This document shows positions 17,913 through 28,000 of a DNA stretch of 64,000 nt, in pieces. The translations under genes and the position numbers were made by a program. The stretch comes from Thermoguttaceae bacterium (GTDB lineage: Bacteria > Planctomycetota > Planctomycetia > Pirellulales > Thermoguttaceae): contig JAFQUP010000096.1 in assembly GCA_017408405.1 (NCBI GenBank), forward strand, positions 1-64,000, given 5' to 3'. The notes below the pieces were generated by a model. The model saw only the letters and a list, made by a program, of their open reading frames with translations. It was not told where the DNA came from and did not search any database. Position 1 is the first letter of the stretch. Each line of letters begins with the position of its first letter.

Positions 17913-19274
17913 TCACTCTTCATCATATTCAGGAAGCTGACCATCAATAAGCGTCATGCGAATCGGCTCGCGGCGAATCTTTCCAAGAAACGAACTGGCG
18001 ATTCGGCAACGAATGATTACGGTGCCATCATCCCGGTACTGCCGCGAGAAAACCTCACCATAATTCGCCAAATATGCGGTCAGCTTACCATTCGTAATTT
18101 CCGTTTCAATCTCAACCGTGGGAAAATCCCGGCTCAGCATATCACTCACCGCCTGAGCCAATTCAGGAAGTCCCTCTCCAGTCACCGCGCTAATCCCCAA
18201 CGCATTCGGGTAACGATTGAGAAGCGCCTGAAGTCCATACTGCTCCGGAAGTTCGCCATTTTCATCCATTTGACGTAAAACATCAATTTTGTTGATGACG
18301 AGAATCGTGTCCTTCTCCTGAATGCCAAGCTGTTCCAATACTTCATACGCCGCCTGAATCTGAAAGATGACCATGGGATTACTTCCGTCCGCTACGTGAA
18401 GCAAAAGATCCGCGCAGTGCGCTTCCTCAAGTGTGGCGTGAAAACTGGCAACCAGATGGTGAGGAAGATTCCGGACAAATCCAACCGTATCACTCAAAAG
18501 AATCGGCCCCCAGCCAGGCAGTGTCCAACGGCGCGTGCGCGTATCCAATGTCGCGAAAAGCTGGTCTTTAACGTAAACATCCGCTCCCGTTAAAGCATTC
18601 AGAAGCGTACTCTTTCCCGCGTTGGTATACCCAACAAGCGAAACAGTCCGCGTTTGACTTCTCGATTTGACTTCTCGCTCCTTTCTCTGCTGAACGATCG
18701 CCAATTCCGCTTTCAAATCCGCAATGCGCTTCTGCGCGAGACGACGGTCCGTCTCAAGCTGCGTTTCACCAGGACCGCGAAGACCTACCCCCTTTTTCTG
18801 ACGGGAAAGGTGCGTCCACATGCGCTTCAAACGGGGAAGAGAGTACTCAAGCTGCGCAAGCTCAACGGCAAGACGCGCCTCCTTCGTCTGGGCACGTGAC
18901 GCGAAAATATCAAGAATCAGCTCCGTTCGGTCAAGAACCTTCACATTAAGCTCTTTCTCAAGGCTGCGCGTCTGACTTGGAGCAAGATCATTATCGAAAA
19001 TCACCACCTCCGCACCGGTTTTTTCAAGCATCCCTTTCAGCTCTTGAACCTTTCCGCTCCCAATATAGGTAGCTGGCTCAATCGCCGCGCGGCGCTGGAC
19101 CATCTCACCAACGACGACCGTACCGGCAGCTTCCGCCAAACGGCGAAGCTCATCAAGCGGTTCTTCGCCGGCAGCTCCTAAAATACTTACGCCGCTCGTA
19201 TTTTTCTGCGGCAGAATGACAGTCACGAGGAAAGACTTTTCGTTGACGATATTTCCTGAATTATGTTCTTCCAT
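17913..19274 (-). CDS. hflX: GTPase HflX
   Basis: Ribosome-associated GTPase that splits stalled or heat-damaged 70S ribosomes. The HflX N-terminal domain and the glycine-rich linker (KGVGLRGPGETQLETD) precede the G domain, with G1 GYTNAGKST (215-223), G3 DTVG (262-265) and G4 NKID (328-331). Length 453 is normal. It follows the cupin gene by 37 nt and is probably co-transcribed with it. The ribosome site is weak (AGGGA about 13 nt upstream). Confidence 0.96.
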   Translation of the reverse strand: MEEHNSGNIVNEKSFLVTVILPQKNTSGVSILGAAGEEPLDELRRLAEAAGTVVVGEMVQRRAAIEPATYIGSGKVQELKGMLEKTGAEVVIFDNDLAPSQTRSLEKELNVKVLDRTELILDIFASRAQTKEARLAVELAQLEYSLPRLKRMWTHLSRQKKGVGLRGPGETQLETDRRLAQKRIADLKAELAIVQQRKEREVKSRSQTRTVSLVGYTNAGKSTLLNALTGADVYVKDQLFATLDTRTRRWTLPGWGPILLSDTVGFVRNLPHHLVASFHATLEEAHCADLLLHVADGSNPMVIFQIQAAYEVLEQLGIQEKDTILVINKIDVLRQMDENGELPEQYGLQALLNRYPNALGISAVTGEGLPELAQAVSDMLSRDFPTVEIETEITNGKLTAYLANYGEVFSRQYRDDGTVIIRCRIASSFLGKIRREPIRMTLIDGQLPEYDEE

Positions 19275-19311
19275 TTTTATGCTTTATTCCCTGCGGCTTT
19301 CATCCTTTGGA

Positions 19312-19698
19312 TTATTTTTGCTCATTTCCGGCTCCGCCGATCGGGCAGCCGCAATTCTCCGTGACAGGGATCAGACAGAGAAATTTCAGCGTAAGCATAC
19401 CGGAATTTTGAACCTGGTGCGGTTCGTTCGGAGGAACAAAGGCAAAACTGCCGGGACGCACAGGATACTCCTCTCCACCGCAAAGAACCGTGCCTGATCC
19501 TTGAAGAAAGTACATTTCGTGCTCCCAGGAATGCTCATGATTCGGAGTGCAGCCGCCCGGCTCCAACTCAAACTGACGCATGGCAAAAAGAGGAGCTCCA
19601 TCATTCGCGCCAATAAGAAGACGCATTTTGGCTCGTTTCGCCCCCGGTTGCCCGACCGCGTTAGCTGGAATCTGATCCGAATGCATGACTTTTTTCAT
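19312..19698 (-). CDS. Small single-domain cupin protein
   Basis: Cupin_2-type beta barrel of 128 residues. The metal site follows the cupin rule: H54-x-H56-x4-E61 in motif 1 and H94 in motif 2 (PPNEPHQV). I chose the ATG at 19698 because AGGAG lies 7 nt upstream; the longer reading to 19728 has none. The C-terminus has two cysteines (ENCGCPIGG). Ligand or reaction unknown. It sits just upstream of hflX. Confidence 0.8.
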   Translation of the reverse strand: MKKVMHSDQIPANAVGQPGAKRAKMRLLIGANDGAPLFAMRQFELEPGGCTPNHEHSWEHEMYFLQGSGTVLCGGEEYPVRPGSFAFVPPNEPHQVQNSGMLTLKFLCLIPVTENCGCPIGGAGNEQK

Positions 19699-19896
19699 TT
19701 TATTCTCCTGAAATCTGTTCTTGGTCATTAAAAGATTTAATATGACTCAAATCCAAATAATCTTTTCATTTTACACGAAATTTAAAAGTAAAAAAAGGTC
19801 CCCCGCCTCAAAAAACAGCAAAAGAACCAAAATTTTTTCATTTTATTTAAAATTTAAATGACCAAAAAACTTCTGCCCAATGGCTCCTCCGTAAAA

Positions 19897-21294
19897 TTAC
19901 CGAATCGAATCCAATACGGTCCGACGAACCTCCGCATCCGTTTCATACTCCAAAAATTCATTTCGGCACATCCGAAACAAATCCGCGAAACGCGTTCGAT
20001 AAACACTTCTCCAATTCTCCAAAAGCTGAACCCGAACCTTTCTTTTCTCCGGAACAGGCTCCCAGCGCATGGTAAGGAGAATTGCCGAGGCATAGAGACA
20101 ATGAAAATCCGCCGAATTGGGATTCTGAGTAAAATAATTGGCAATTCGAGTTAGAAGCTCCGCAATCTCTCCAGCATCCTCGGAACAAAAAAGACGACAA
20201 AGCATCGCTGCCGCATACTGAACTGAAATTTCATCAGTACGGTCATCTGCCTCCGCCAATTTTCGCGCTTCTTCAAGAAGATAAAGCTGATGCCGTGAAT
20301 TCTGCCGAAGCAGCGCGGACGCGATTCCTCTCGCGTATGCCTCCCGAAAACACGCGTATGAACGATTTTGGAGAATCTCTGTTTTCAGTGCCGCTAAAAA
20401 AGCGCACTGCTGAACTGGATTCTTCTCACTTGCCACAAGATACGCGAACGCGTTACTAAGAGAATTCCGAACGGCGACGCGCGCTTTCTCCCATTCACTC
20501 CGTTCCTTCGCGCAAATCTCCCAAACCGCCGCGAATTCTCTGTTCACGTCACTCTTCAGAGAATGATCCAACTCCTGAAGAGTATCCACTATTCGTAATT
20601 TTTTTTCAGGCGAAAATGAAACCTGAACCGCGTATTCAAGTGCCTGCGCGTAAGCAACAGTAATTTCCGGATATTTGCCTGAGGAACAGAAAAGATTATC
20701 CAGACTCTTTAAAACCGTTTCCTTTTTCTCTATTTCATGTTCAGCCTTGAGAAGAAAAACAAACCCTTTAACCGCAGCGGTCCATGTCCGCGGAAGCGCG
20801 TTTTCACGCTCCGTCAGTTCGTAAAGAAAACGCGCGTCCTCCCTTTTCCGCGTCAAATCAGGACTGATTCTCAGACGATTCAGAACAGCGCAAGCACAGA
20901 TCGCGTCTATTTCCGGCTCGGCCATTTCAGACCTGCTTAATTCCACGAGCTGTTCACCTGCCTTAAACATTTCACGCGTATCCGTTTCCGCGTTCATACG
21001 ATGAAAAACGGCCTGTGCGTAAGCGACCCGAAGGTCACGCGGCCCGCCAGCCCGAAGAGCAATCCGCCGCAAAAGTTCCAAACGGCTCAGACGGATTTCC
21101 CAATCCGAAACCCGATTAACTCGAAACGCGAGTCCCCTGGCGTAATCCCAAAGAGCCGCCTCGGAAGTCTCTTTAACTTCATCAAGCAAAGCGAGTATTT
21201 CCTCCTGCCGTTCCGGGGAACAGCCTTTTTCCATCATCTCGGCAAGAAGCGCGGACGAAGAAAAATCTTTGGGATTTTCATTTAACTCAATCAT
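19897..21294 (-). CDS. Helical-repeat protein of unknown function (second of a pair)
   Basis: A 465-residue protein built from repeats of about 45-50 residues around the pattern YA-x-A-x5-L ... R-x-L-x-x-L (for example VAYAQAVFHRMNA, VAYAQALEYAVQV, VQYAAAMLCRLF), consistent with TPR- or HEAT-like helical pairs. No signal peptide, membrane segment or catalytic motif. Its ATG overlaps the end of the upstream gene by 8 bp and is preceded by a run of eight G that serves as an unusual ribosome site. The two proteins share the repeat pattern and are probably paralogues that act together, perhaps as scaffolds (inference). Confidence 0.6.
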   Translation of the reverse strand: MIELNENPKDFSSSALLAEMMEKGCSPERQEEILALLDEVKETSEAALWDYARGLAFRVNRVSDWEIRLSRLELLRRIALRAGGPRDLRVAYAQAVFHRMNAETDTREMFKAGEQLVELSRSEMAEPEIDAICACAVLNRLRISPDLTRKREDARFLYELTERENALPRTWTAAVKGFVFLLKAEHEIEKKETVLKSLDNLFCSSGKYPEITVAYAQALEYAVQVSFSPEKKLRIVDTLQELDHSLKSDVNREFAAVWEICAKERSEWEKARVAVRNSLSNAFAYLVASEKNPVQQCAFLAALKTEILQNRSYACFREAYARGIASALLRQNSRHQLYLLEEARKLAEADDRTDEISVQYAAAMLCRLFCSEDAGEIAELLTRIANYFTQNPNSADFHCLYASAILLTMRWEPVPEKRKVRVQLLENWRSVYRTRFADLFRMCRNEFLEYETDAEVRRTVLDSIR

Positions 21295-22918
21295 GATTCC
21301 CCCCCCGCGTCACTCTTTCCTGCTCTGAACTATTCATGGCCTTCCCTGAATGTTCCTGAAATTTACTGACGGTTTCCATGATTTCATGAAGATGTTTTTG
21401 AATGATCCAGTCCTTTTCAGCATTAAAGATCTCGCGCAGAATATCCGCAAAGACAAAAAAATACTCACTTTTACGAATCTGGTCAATTGGCGGTATTTTC
21501 TTGAGAAACGCGAGTTTTTCGGAATTATTCACGCCAATCCCAAGGCACAGCGCCAATCCCTCCGCGTAAATGCAGAGAAAATCCCTGCGCGTATCCGAAT
21601 TCATCCCGCGGTTTTGCGTAATCTGCTTTTTTTCTGAAATTTCCAGAAGCCTGACCAACAGACTCTCTCTCTCCGTTTTGCCAACGGCACAAAGAGCAAA
21701 ATTCATCAAAGCCTTCGCGTATTCAAGCGCGACTTCATCTGATATTGACTTCTCAAGCGCCAAATGTTCAAGAATCTTCAAATACGCTTTTCTTTTTTCA
21801 AGGTTCGGATCATCAACGATCAAATTCACTAACGCGCGCGCGTATTCCCGGCTGACAGAGGGAAGATACCCAGTGCGAACCGTAAGTTTTTCCAGTTTAC
21901 CCAAAACACCGCGCTTGCGCTGAATTGATGATTCATCGATAAGGTGGTTGAAAAAGGTTTGCGCGGCCGTTTTTAAGAGAGGAGGAGAAAGTGAAGGTTT
22001 CCGAAGCAAAACCGTTAATGCCCGAATCAGCTTCCTTTTCTCGGAAATTTCCTTTTCCTCAAGAGCAAGAAAAAATATCGCGGCCGCGTAATCCTCCTGA
22101 ATCGAGTCAGAAAACGCGTAACGTTTCTGGAGCCGATACAGTTCCCCCAAATAAGGTGCTCGTGAAACATTATCCGTCTCACGATAAATATGATTCACGA
22201 TTCCTTTGGAATAAATATTCTGAAAATCGTCATCCGATGGATATTTCCTGCTCAACTCCTCAAGAGATCGCAAATAGGCTCTCTGAAAAGTCAAATCCGA
22301 ATCCTGAATTGAAAGATTGACAAGAGTTTTCCCAAAGACATGGCGCGGTTCCTCCGAAATTTTATCGCGATAAGCCAATTCCTTAAAGCAGGAAATTGCC
22401 GTACGTCTTTGAGAAATATCCGGAATTCGATTTACCAGGTCAAACCACGAACGGGCACAGATACTCACCTCCTTGGGATCCGTATGCCCGCCAATCATCC
22501 TGGAAAAATCAATTCGATGAAGCAGTACTCCCACCAATGGCGAAAAATTAAAATGATTGTCATACCCAATCAAGAGCAGAAATTCCAGGAAAGCTGGATC
22601 ATTCGTTTTACGCGGAAACTCACTCTGAATCCGTTGAAAAAACCGCTCCTTTTCAGGTGGCAGATTTTCGGTTCCCCAGCAAATTGCCAGAGCATACAGA
22701 AAATTGAGATGAGATTTGGGTGTCAGATAAGAAAGCCGCTCAAGTTTGCCTAAAATAAAGTAAACCAATTTACGATTTTTGTGAGCTTGTCGAATCAAAA
22801 TCAGAAGATATTTGGAATATGACTCCCAAAGATGACTTTCGATCTGCCAAAAGAACAGCTCGGCAGAACGTAAACGCATCACGCCCGGATCTGTTTTTTG
22901 ACACTTCGAATTTTTCAC
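21287..22918 (-). CDS. Helical-repeat protein of unknown function (first of a pair)
   Basis: About 543 residues from a GTG at 22918, preferred because AGAGGT lies 6 nt upstream; the longest reading begins at a GTG at 23008 without a ribosome site. The same repeat pattern as its downstream neighbour is seen across residues 130-470 (EYARALVNLIVDDP, EYAKALMNFALC, IYAEGLALCLGIG), often followed by an LxxLExL helix. No signal peptide or enzyme motif. The last codons contain a G8 tract (CGG GGG GGA). Cytoplasmic role unknown; the tight overlap with the next gene argues for a shared function. Confidence 0.6.
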   Translation of the reverse strand: MKNSKCQKTDPGVMRLRSAELFFWQIESHLWESYSKYLLILIRQAHKNRKLVYFILGKLERLSYLTPKSHLNFLYALAICWGTENLPPEKERFFQRIQSEFPRKTNDPAFLEFLLLIGYDNHFNFSPLVGVLLHRIDFSRMIGGHTDPKEVSICARSWFDLVNRIPDISQRRTAISCFKELAYRDKISEEPRHVFGKTLVNLSIQDSDLTFQRAYLRSLEELSRKYPSDDDFQNIYSKGIVNHIYRETDNVSRAPYLGELYRLQKRYAFSDSIQEDYAAAIFFLALEEKEISEKRKLIRALTVLLRKPSLSPPLLKTAAQTFFNHLIDESSIQRKRGVLGKLEKLTVRTGYLPSVSREYARALVNLIVDDPNLEKRKAYLKILEHLALEKSISDEVALEYAKALMNFALCAVGKTERESLLVRLLEISEKKQITQNRGMNSDTRRDFLCIYAEGLALCLGIGVNNSEKLAFLKKIPPIDQIRKSEYFFVFADILREIFNAEKDWIIQKHLHEIMETVSKFQEHSGKAMNSSEQERVTRGGNHD

Positions 22919-23089
22919 TTTTGAACCTCTAAATTTCGCGTAAACCGTACGGATAAAATACTCGTCTGCCGCAAGGGGTAACTTTTCATATTCCCCAGCT
23001 TTCCACACGCGTGAAAGTCTGATATTATTTTATGGTTTGGTAAAGGTAGAAATTCTTCCTCCATCCCCATTTGACAATCAATTAAGACA

Positions 23090-23135
23090 AAAAACCGACT
23101 CTCCCCTGCCGAGCTTAAGACAGGGGAAACGGTTC
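23090..23135 (-). terminator. Terminator of the Gfo/Idh/MocA gene
   Basis: Minus strand: CCGT and CCCCTG arms pair with CAGGGG and CGGT, the latter running straight into TTTTTT. It lies about 60 nt beyond the oxidoreductase stop. Confidence 0.65.
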
Positions 23136-23193
23136 CGATAAAAATCTATGAAAACTTCACGTGACCTGCTCCAATCCGCTTAAAACTGATAAA

Positions 23194-24345
23194 TCAGAGA
23201 AGATCGATCCATTTTTCAGTACGCGCGCTTTCCAAAACCATATCGCAGACAAACTGCGTACGCATTGCCTGACGCATATCCGGTTTATAGTCGCGTCCTT
23301 CGTTCACCGCGGAAAGAAATTCCGCGAAATTATTGATGAACGTATGCTCGTAACCAATTGTCGTTCCGGGAACCCAATAATTCCCCATGTATGGATGCTC
23401 CGAATTTGTCACGTGAATATTCTGCCATCCGACGATATGGTCCGGCGTTTTTTCTCCCGTTTCCGGGTCACGATAACGGAAGAACTGAAGACTGTGCGGA
23501 CACTCCAAGTCAAAAAATACCGCGCCATTTTCGCCGTTCAGCTCGAAAGTATTATGATTTTTGCGTCCTCTCGCGTAACGGGTACTGTGAAAAGTCCCGA
23601 AAGAGCCATTCTCAAAGACAGCAATAAAAGCACAGGCATCATCGATCGTAACTTTTTCCATCTTTCCACTCTCGACGTGCAAACGCTCCTTCACGAAAAT
23701 TTCCGTCTTGGCGCATACGCGGGCAATCGGACCGTTAAGCCATTCCGCCAGATCAATGGAATGCGCGAGAAGGTCACCGGTCACGCCAGAACCGGCAACT
23801 TTAGAGTCAAGACGCCAAAGCGCGGCCCCGCCCATTGGAACGTTTGTCGAAATCGTGTAATCCTGATTATAGACCGCGTTATAGTGAAAAGGACGCCCAA
23901 TACGATTTTCCTCAATGAGCTGCTTCGCCAGTGAAACAGCTGGAACACGACGGTAATTGAACGACACCATATTCGCGACACCCGCTTTTTCAACGGCAGC
24001 AACCATCGCTTCCGCCTCCGCCATGTTCATGCACATCGGTTTTTCGCAGATAACCATTTTACCGGCCTCCGCTGCCGCGATCACGATGTCGTGGTGAAGA
24101 TTATTCGGAACCACGATGTCGATCAGATCAATGTCATCCCGGGCAACGACCTTACGCCAGTCCGTCTCAATCGATTCGTATCCCCATGTGTCAGCGTATT
24201 CCTGAAGAGATTTATCCAATGAGCAAACGCTTTTCAGGACAGGTTTAAAACCGGTTTTGAAAAAATGGGGAACCTGAAGGAAAGCATTGGAATGGGTACG
24301 GCCCATGAAACCTGTCCCGATTTGGCCAACTCGCAGTTCTTTCAT
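23194..24345 (-). CDS. Gfo/Idh/MocA-family oxidoreductase
   Basis: NAD(P)-dependent sugar or polyol dehydrogenase family. N-terminal Rossmann motif GQIGTGFMG (7-15), the family EKP triad at residues 101-103 (ICEKPMCMN), and a C-terminal alpha/beta domain with DLLAHSIDLAEWL. At 383 residues it is typical. No signal peptide, so cytoplasmic. AAGGA lies 10 nt before the ATG. It is a single-gene unit closed by its own terminator. Substrate unknown. Confidence 0.9.
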   Translation of the reverse strand: MKELRVGQIGTGFMGRTHSNAFLQVPHFFKTGFKPVLKSVCSLDKSLQEYADTWGYESIETDWRKVVARDDIDLIDIVVPNNLHHDIVIAAAEAGKMVICEKPMCMNMAEAEAMVAAVEKAGVANMVSFNYRRVPAVSLAKQLIEENRIGRPFHYNAVYNQDYTISTNVPMGGAALWRLDSKVAGSGVTGDLLAHSIDLAEWLNGPIARVCAKTEIFVKERLHVESGKMEKVTIDDACAFIAVFENGSFGTFHSTRYARGRKNHNTFELNGENGAVFFDLECPHSLQFFRYRDPETGEKTPDHIVGWQNIHVTNSEHPYMGNYWVPGTTIGYEHTFINNFAEFLSAVNEGRDYKPDMRQAMRTQFVCDMVLESARTEKWIDLL

Positions 24346-24857
24346 CGTTTTTCCTTTCTGAAAGGTGGGAAGTGAAAATCAATTCATGCCTGTTGAAATT
24401 TCTGAAAAGGTGAAGATCAAGGAGAAAAAAGAAGAACGCGCCGCTGCCAGGGAAAGTCCCCAAGCATTCATGAGCTTCAATACCTCCCGCTTCGCCTGAT
24501 TATCCAATTTTAACAAATCTCTTTCTTTTTTGAAAGGGGGGGAGGGAAATTTTAGGAAAATATTTAAAAATAATTACGAAAACAATCTTTTCAAAAACTA
24601 ATTTCCTGAAAAACGGACAATTTAACTTCTGGTAAAAATCCGAACTTTCCCGTTTTTTCCGCAGAAAAACGGGAAAGTTCCTCAAAAAGTTAAATCACTA
24701 AAATTGGAAAACTCGATGCCGATTGGGGTAATCAGGCTGAGAATCCGAAAAATGTCACAGCAAGTTAAAAAATCTCTTTCAGGACACCTCTGAAGTCTGG
24801 CAAATTGAAAAAAATTTCCATGATTTGAACAAAAAATTATCAAACATTTATTTCCCC
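24346..24857. other. Gene-less stretch upstream of the alpha-2-macroglobulin gene
   Basis: About 510 bases without a supported ORF. It contains the 16-bp hairpin described at 24642-24680; otherwise it is A/T-rich and featureless to my reading. Promoter elements for the minus-strand oxidoreductase must lie in its left part but none is convincing. Confidence 0.5.
24642..24680. repeat. Perfect 16-bp inverted repeat
   Basis: Arms GAACTTTCCCGTTTTT and AAAAACGGGAAAGTTC enclose a 7-nt loop. The arm end GGGAAAGTT matches the end sequence of the dispersed intergenic elements (TTTTGGGAAAGTTTCC), so it may be a minimal relative. It could also be a stable RNA hairpin, but no gene end is adjacent. Confidence 0.6.
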
Positions 24858-24859
24858 CC

Positions 24860-24887
24860 TTGATTTTCTCATCATATCCAGTAAAAT
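24860..24887 (+). promoter_or_regulatory. Promoter of the alpha-2-macroglobulin gene
   Basis: TTGATT, 16-nt spacer, TAAAAT, preceded directly by six C. It gives a leader of about 200 nt that holds a small hairpin CGCTG/CAGCG at 25006-25020. Confidence 0.55.
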
Positions 24888-25097
24888 CAAAGAATGTTTC
24901 GGCAGACGATAAATGCCTTAAATAAATCTTTTACCTTGTCACAAGTCGAAAAATTTTAAAAAGCAGAATCAAAATTTGGTTTTATTCGTCACTAATAGCA
25001 GTTCACGCTGTAAAACAGCGAAATTCCGACTTTAAACGAATTTAACCTGAATTCGATTACTTTGACCCCCAATTAGCCTTTGGTAAAGGAGCTGATT

Positions 25098-28000
25098 ATG
25101 CGCAGTCTTCTCTTCATTTCATTCCTGATGATCGCGGGAGGCCTTTTGATCGGCAATTCTCCAGCCGTTGCCCAAACGAGCAATACGGAAAGTGAAAAAA
25201 TCATTGATGCCCTTTTCCAGAAAATGGATAAAGGAGAATTTTTGGAAGTAATCACGGATATTGACAAAACTCTTTTTGGAAAAACCCCAAATCAATCGGC
25301 CAATTCCATATGGATCAAAGCAGAGAGTAAAAATGATCTCTTAACGCTTTTGAGAATGCGCAATCAATCTCTCGTAAATCTCAACCGTTCATCAGAAATT
25401 GATGATTTCATGACGAAATTTGAGACAGTCTACGCTTCCTCATGGCGAGCGCTTCAGGCAGCCGCTTTGGAATGGCAGAATGTTCCATCCATAGGCAGAG
25501 TCGTCGCGGGAAAATTCTACCGGGGAAATCAGCAGAGAAATGGACAACTGGCCTCTTCAGCCGAACGGGATCGGATTCACGCCTGCCAGTTGATGGAAAA
25601 ATGCGTTCCGCTGGTAACAGCTGAGGAAGATTCTGTCGAGTCGGGCTGGTTCTTCCTTCATTTAGCGGATTTCATTCTGACGGGAAGAAACGGCAATCTT
25701 TCCTCTTGGGAACTTCAGGACCTAACCGACTGGTCTGAGCTGCCGGAGGCAGACACTGAAAATCCTTATTCTCATGGCAGAAGAAATTCCCAAGTCCAGG
25801 GAACGCCAATGACCGAAGACGGAACCCCCTTAACTTTCTCCCTGCCGGAAAGCCTGGAAAAGGCAGCGAATGACGGGGAACGCTGGCGTTGGGCACTGGA
25901 GCAGGCAGTTCGTCTGAATCAGGGAAAATTCATTGAGGAAACCCCCAAAACACCCAAATTTAACCTTGAGAAAGCGTTCCGTGACGAAGTTACTCTTCGC
26001 CTTGCCCAATTCTATCAAAAGCAGTTTGGAGAGCAGACTCTTCAAAACATCTGGAATCAATTCGATCCGGAAACCAATGATGAACTGAAACGGGAAGGCA
26101 GTCTCCTCGCGCTGGAGACTTTATCGGATTCTCAGACAATCGCGCGGACAGCCGCCGGTATTCAGCGTTTCACGATGCCGGAAGACGCGAACTATATTCT
26201 GCTTTACCAGAAACTGGCAAGTGTAGAAGGACTCTACCAAAAATTCGCGCTAGGGCACTTGGCACACATCAGCAAAAACCGACGCCAATACGAAAAAGCT
26301 GTGGACTATTTTGAGCGGAGAGAAAAAACCGAACATCCGCCAATTCCTTCAAAATACTGCAACCTTCCGAATCCATATTCCTTCGACATGATTGAAGATC
26401 TCCGAGAACAGATTACCGGTAATTGGGGACGTTTTGAGCCGCTTCCCCAGCAGACAAGCGAGGATCCGAAAGTAACGATTCGATTCCGAAATGCCCGAAA
26501 AGCGAAATTCACGGCAATCAGAGTTGATTTGGAAAAACTGAATGCCAAACTGAAGAAAGAAATTCGCGAAGAAGCGGAGCGCGGCTTTGGTTCTCCACAG
26601 GAACGAAACATAAAATTTCCGCGTTTCTCTCCTGAATGGATCACCAATTCCATTCTTTTGGAAAATTCTCAGGAATTCCTTACGGATGAAAAAACAGAAT
26701 GGGAAATGGCTCTTGAACCACTGCCGAAATTCAGGGATTCAAAACTGACGACTCCCCTGAAAGTAAACGGACCAGGTGCCTGGTTAGTTGAAATGCAGCT
26801 CGAAAATGGAAATCGTTCTTTCATCATGGCCTGGATCTTTGATACGGTCCTCGTTCAGAAAGACCTTGATGGGAAAAAATTCTATTTTGTGATGGACTCC
26901 CGTACTGGAAAACCCATTCCCGGAGCAATTCTGGATTTCACCGGGTATCGAATCGAATGGCTCGATTCCAAAGACAGACGCCGCGGCAGGCAGCTGCGGG
27001 TTCACAGTAAGGATTTTCAGGCCATTGCCGATTCAAACGGGATCTGGGTTTCCACTCCAGAATTAATTGAGGATTTCACCTGGCAAATATCCATACGCCG
27101 TCCCGGCAGCGCGAGAATTGAGACTTTTACCGGAACGTCATCGTCCCATGGATATTTTCCTCGCGCCTGGATTGAAGCATACACTCAGTTAACCGCTTTC
27201 GGAGTCACTGACCGCCCAATCTATCGCCCTGAGCAAAAAGTTCAATTCAAATTCTGGACAGCTCGCGCGGCATACGAACTCGGCAATTATTTGGGGATTG
27301 GCAAAAATGCCTCCACCAGACAGTCTCTCGAAATAAATCGGATTAAACAGTATGGCGAATATCATACCGGCCCGCTCTCTAACCAGGAAATGAAGGTTCA
27401 AATCCATGACCCCAACGGTGAAATCATTTATGAACAAAAAGTTCAAACGAACGAATTCGGCGCGGTCTCCGGAGATTTCAAGCTTCCCAAAGACGCCCGG
27501 CTTGGACAATATCTGATTCAGCTGCTTGGTCAAACAGACAATTCGGATTTGTGGTCTTTTGGCATAGTCACGTTCCGCATGGAAGAATACCGTAAACCTG
27601 AATTCGAAGTCAAAATTGACGCTCCCCAAGAGCAGGTTAAACTTGGTGGTCAAATTAAAGTAAATATTCAGGCTAAATACTATTTCGGCGCGCCAGTGAC
27701 AAATGGAACGGTAAAATATCGGGTTTTTCGCCAAAGCCATTCTCAACGCTGGTATGCTCCAGCCCCATGGGACTGGCTCTACGGACCAGCCTACTGGTGG
27801 CACACCGAAAACTACTCATGGTTCCCCGGCTGGCGTCGATGGGGTTGTCCTGCCCCTATTCCAGCATGGGGCATTAATCACGCTTCTGATGAAGAACTCG
27901 TTCTCGAAAATGAAATCAAACTCACTCCCGAAATGGAAGGAAAAGCGGAAGTAACCATCGATACGTCACTCGCTGCCGCCCTCTATCCAGACCGGGATCA

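Noticed and set aside
23161..23934. 257-codon plus-strand ORF opposite the Gfo/Idh/MocA gene
   Set aside because: Shadow ORF; it also runs through the minus-strand terminator region without any recognisable domain.
27189..27803. 204-codon minus-strand ORF inside the alpha-2-macroglobulin gene
   Set aside because: Antisense shadow; the plus frame has clear macroglobulin motifs and no promoter or ribosome site supports the minus ORF.
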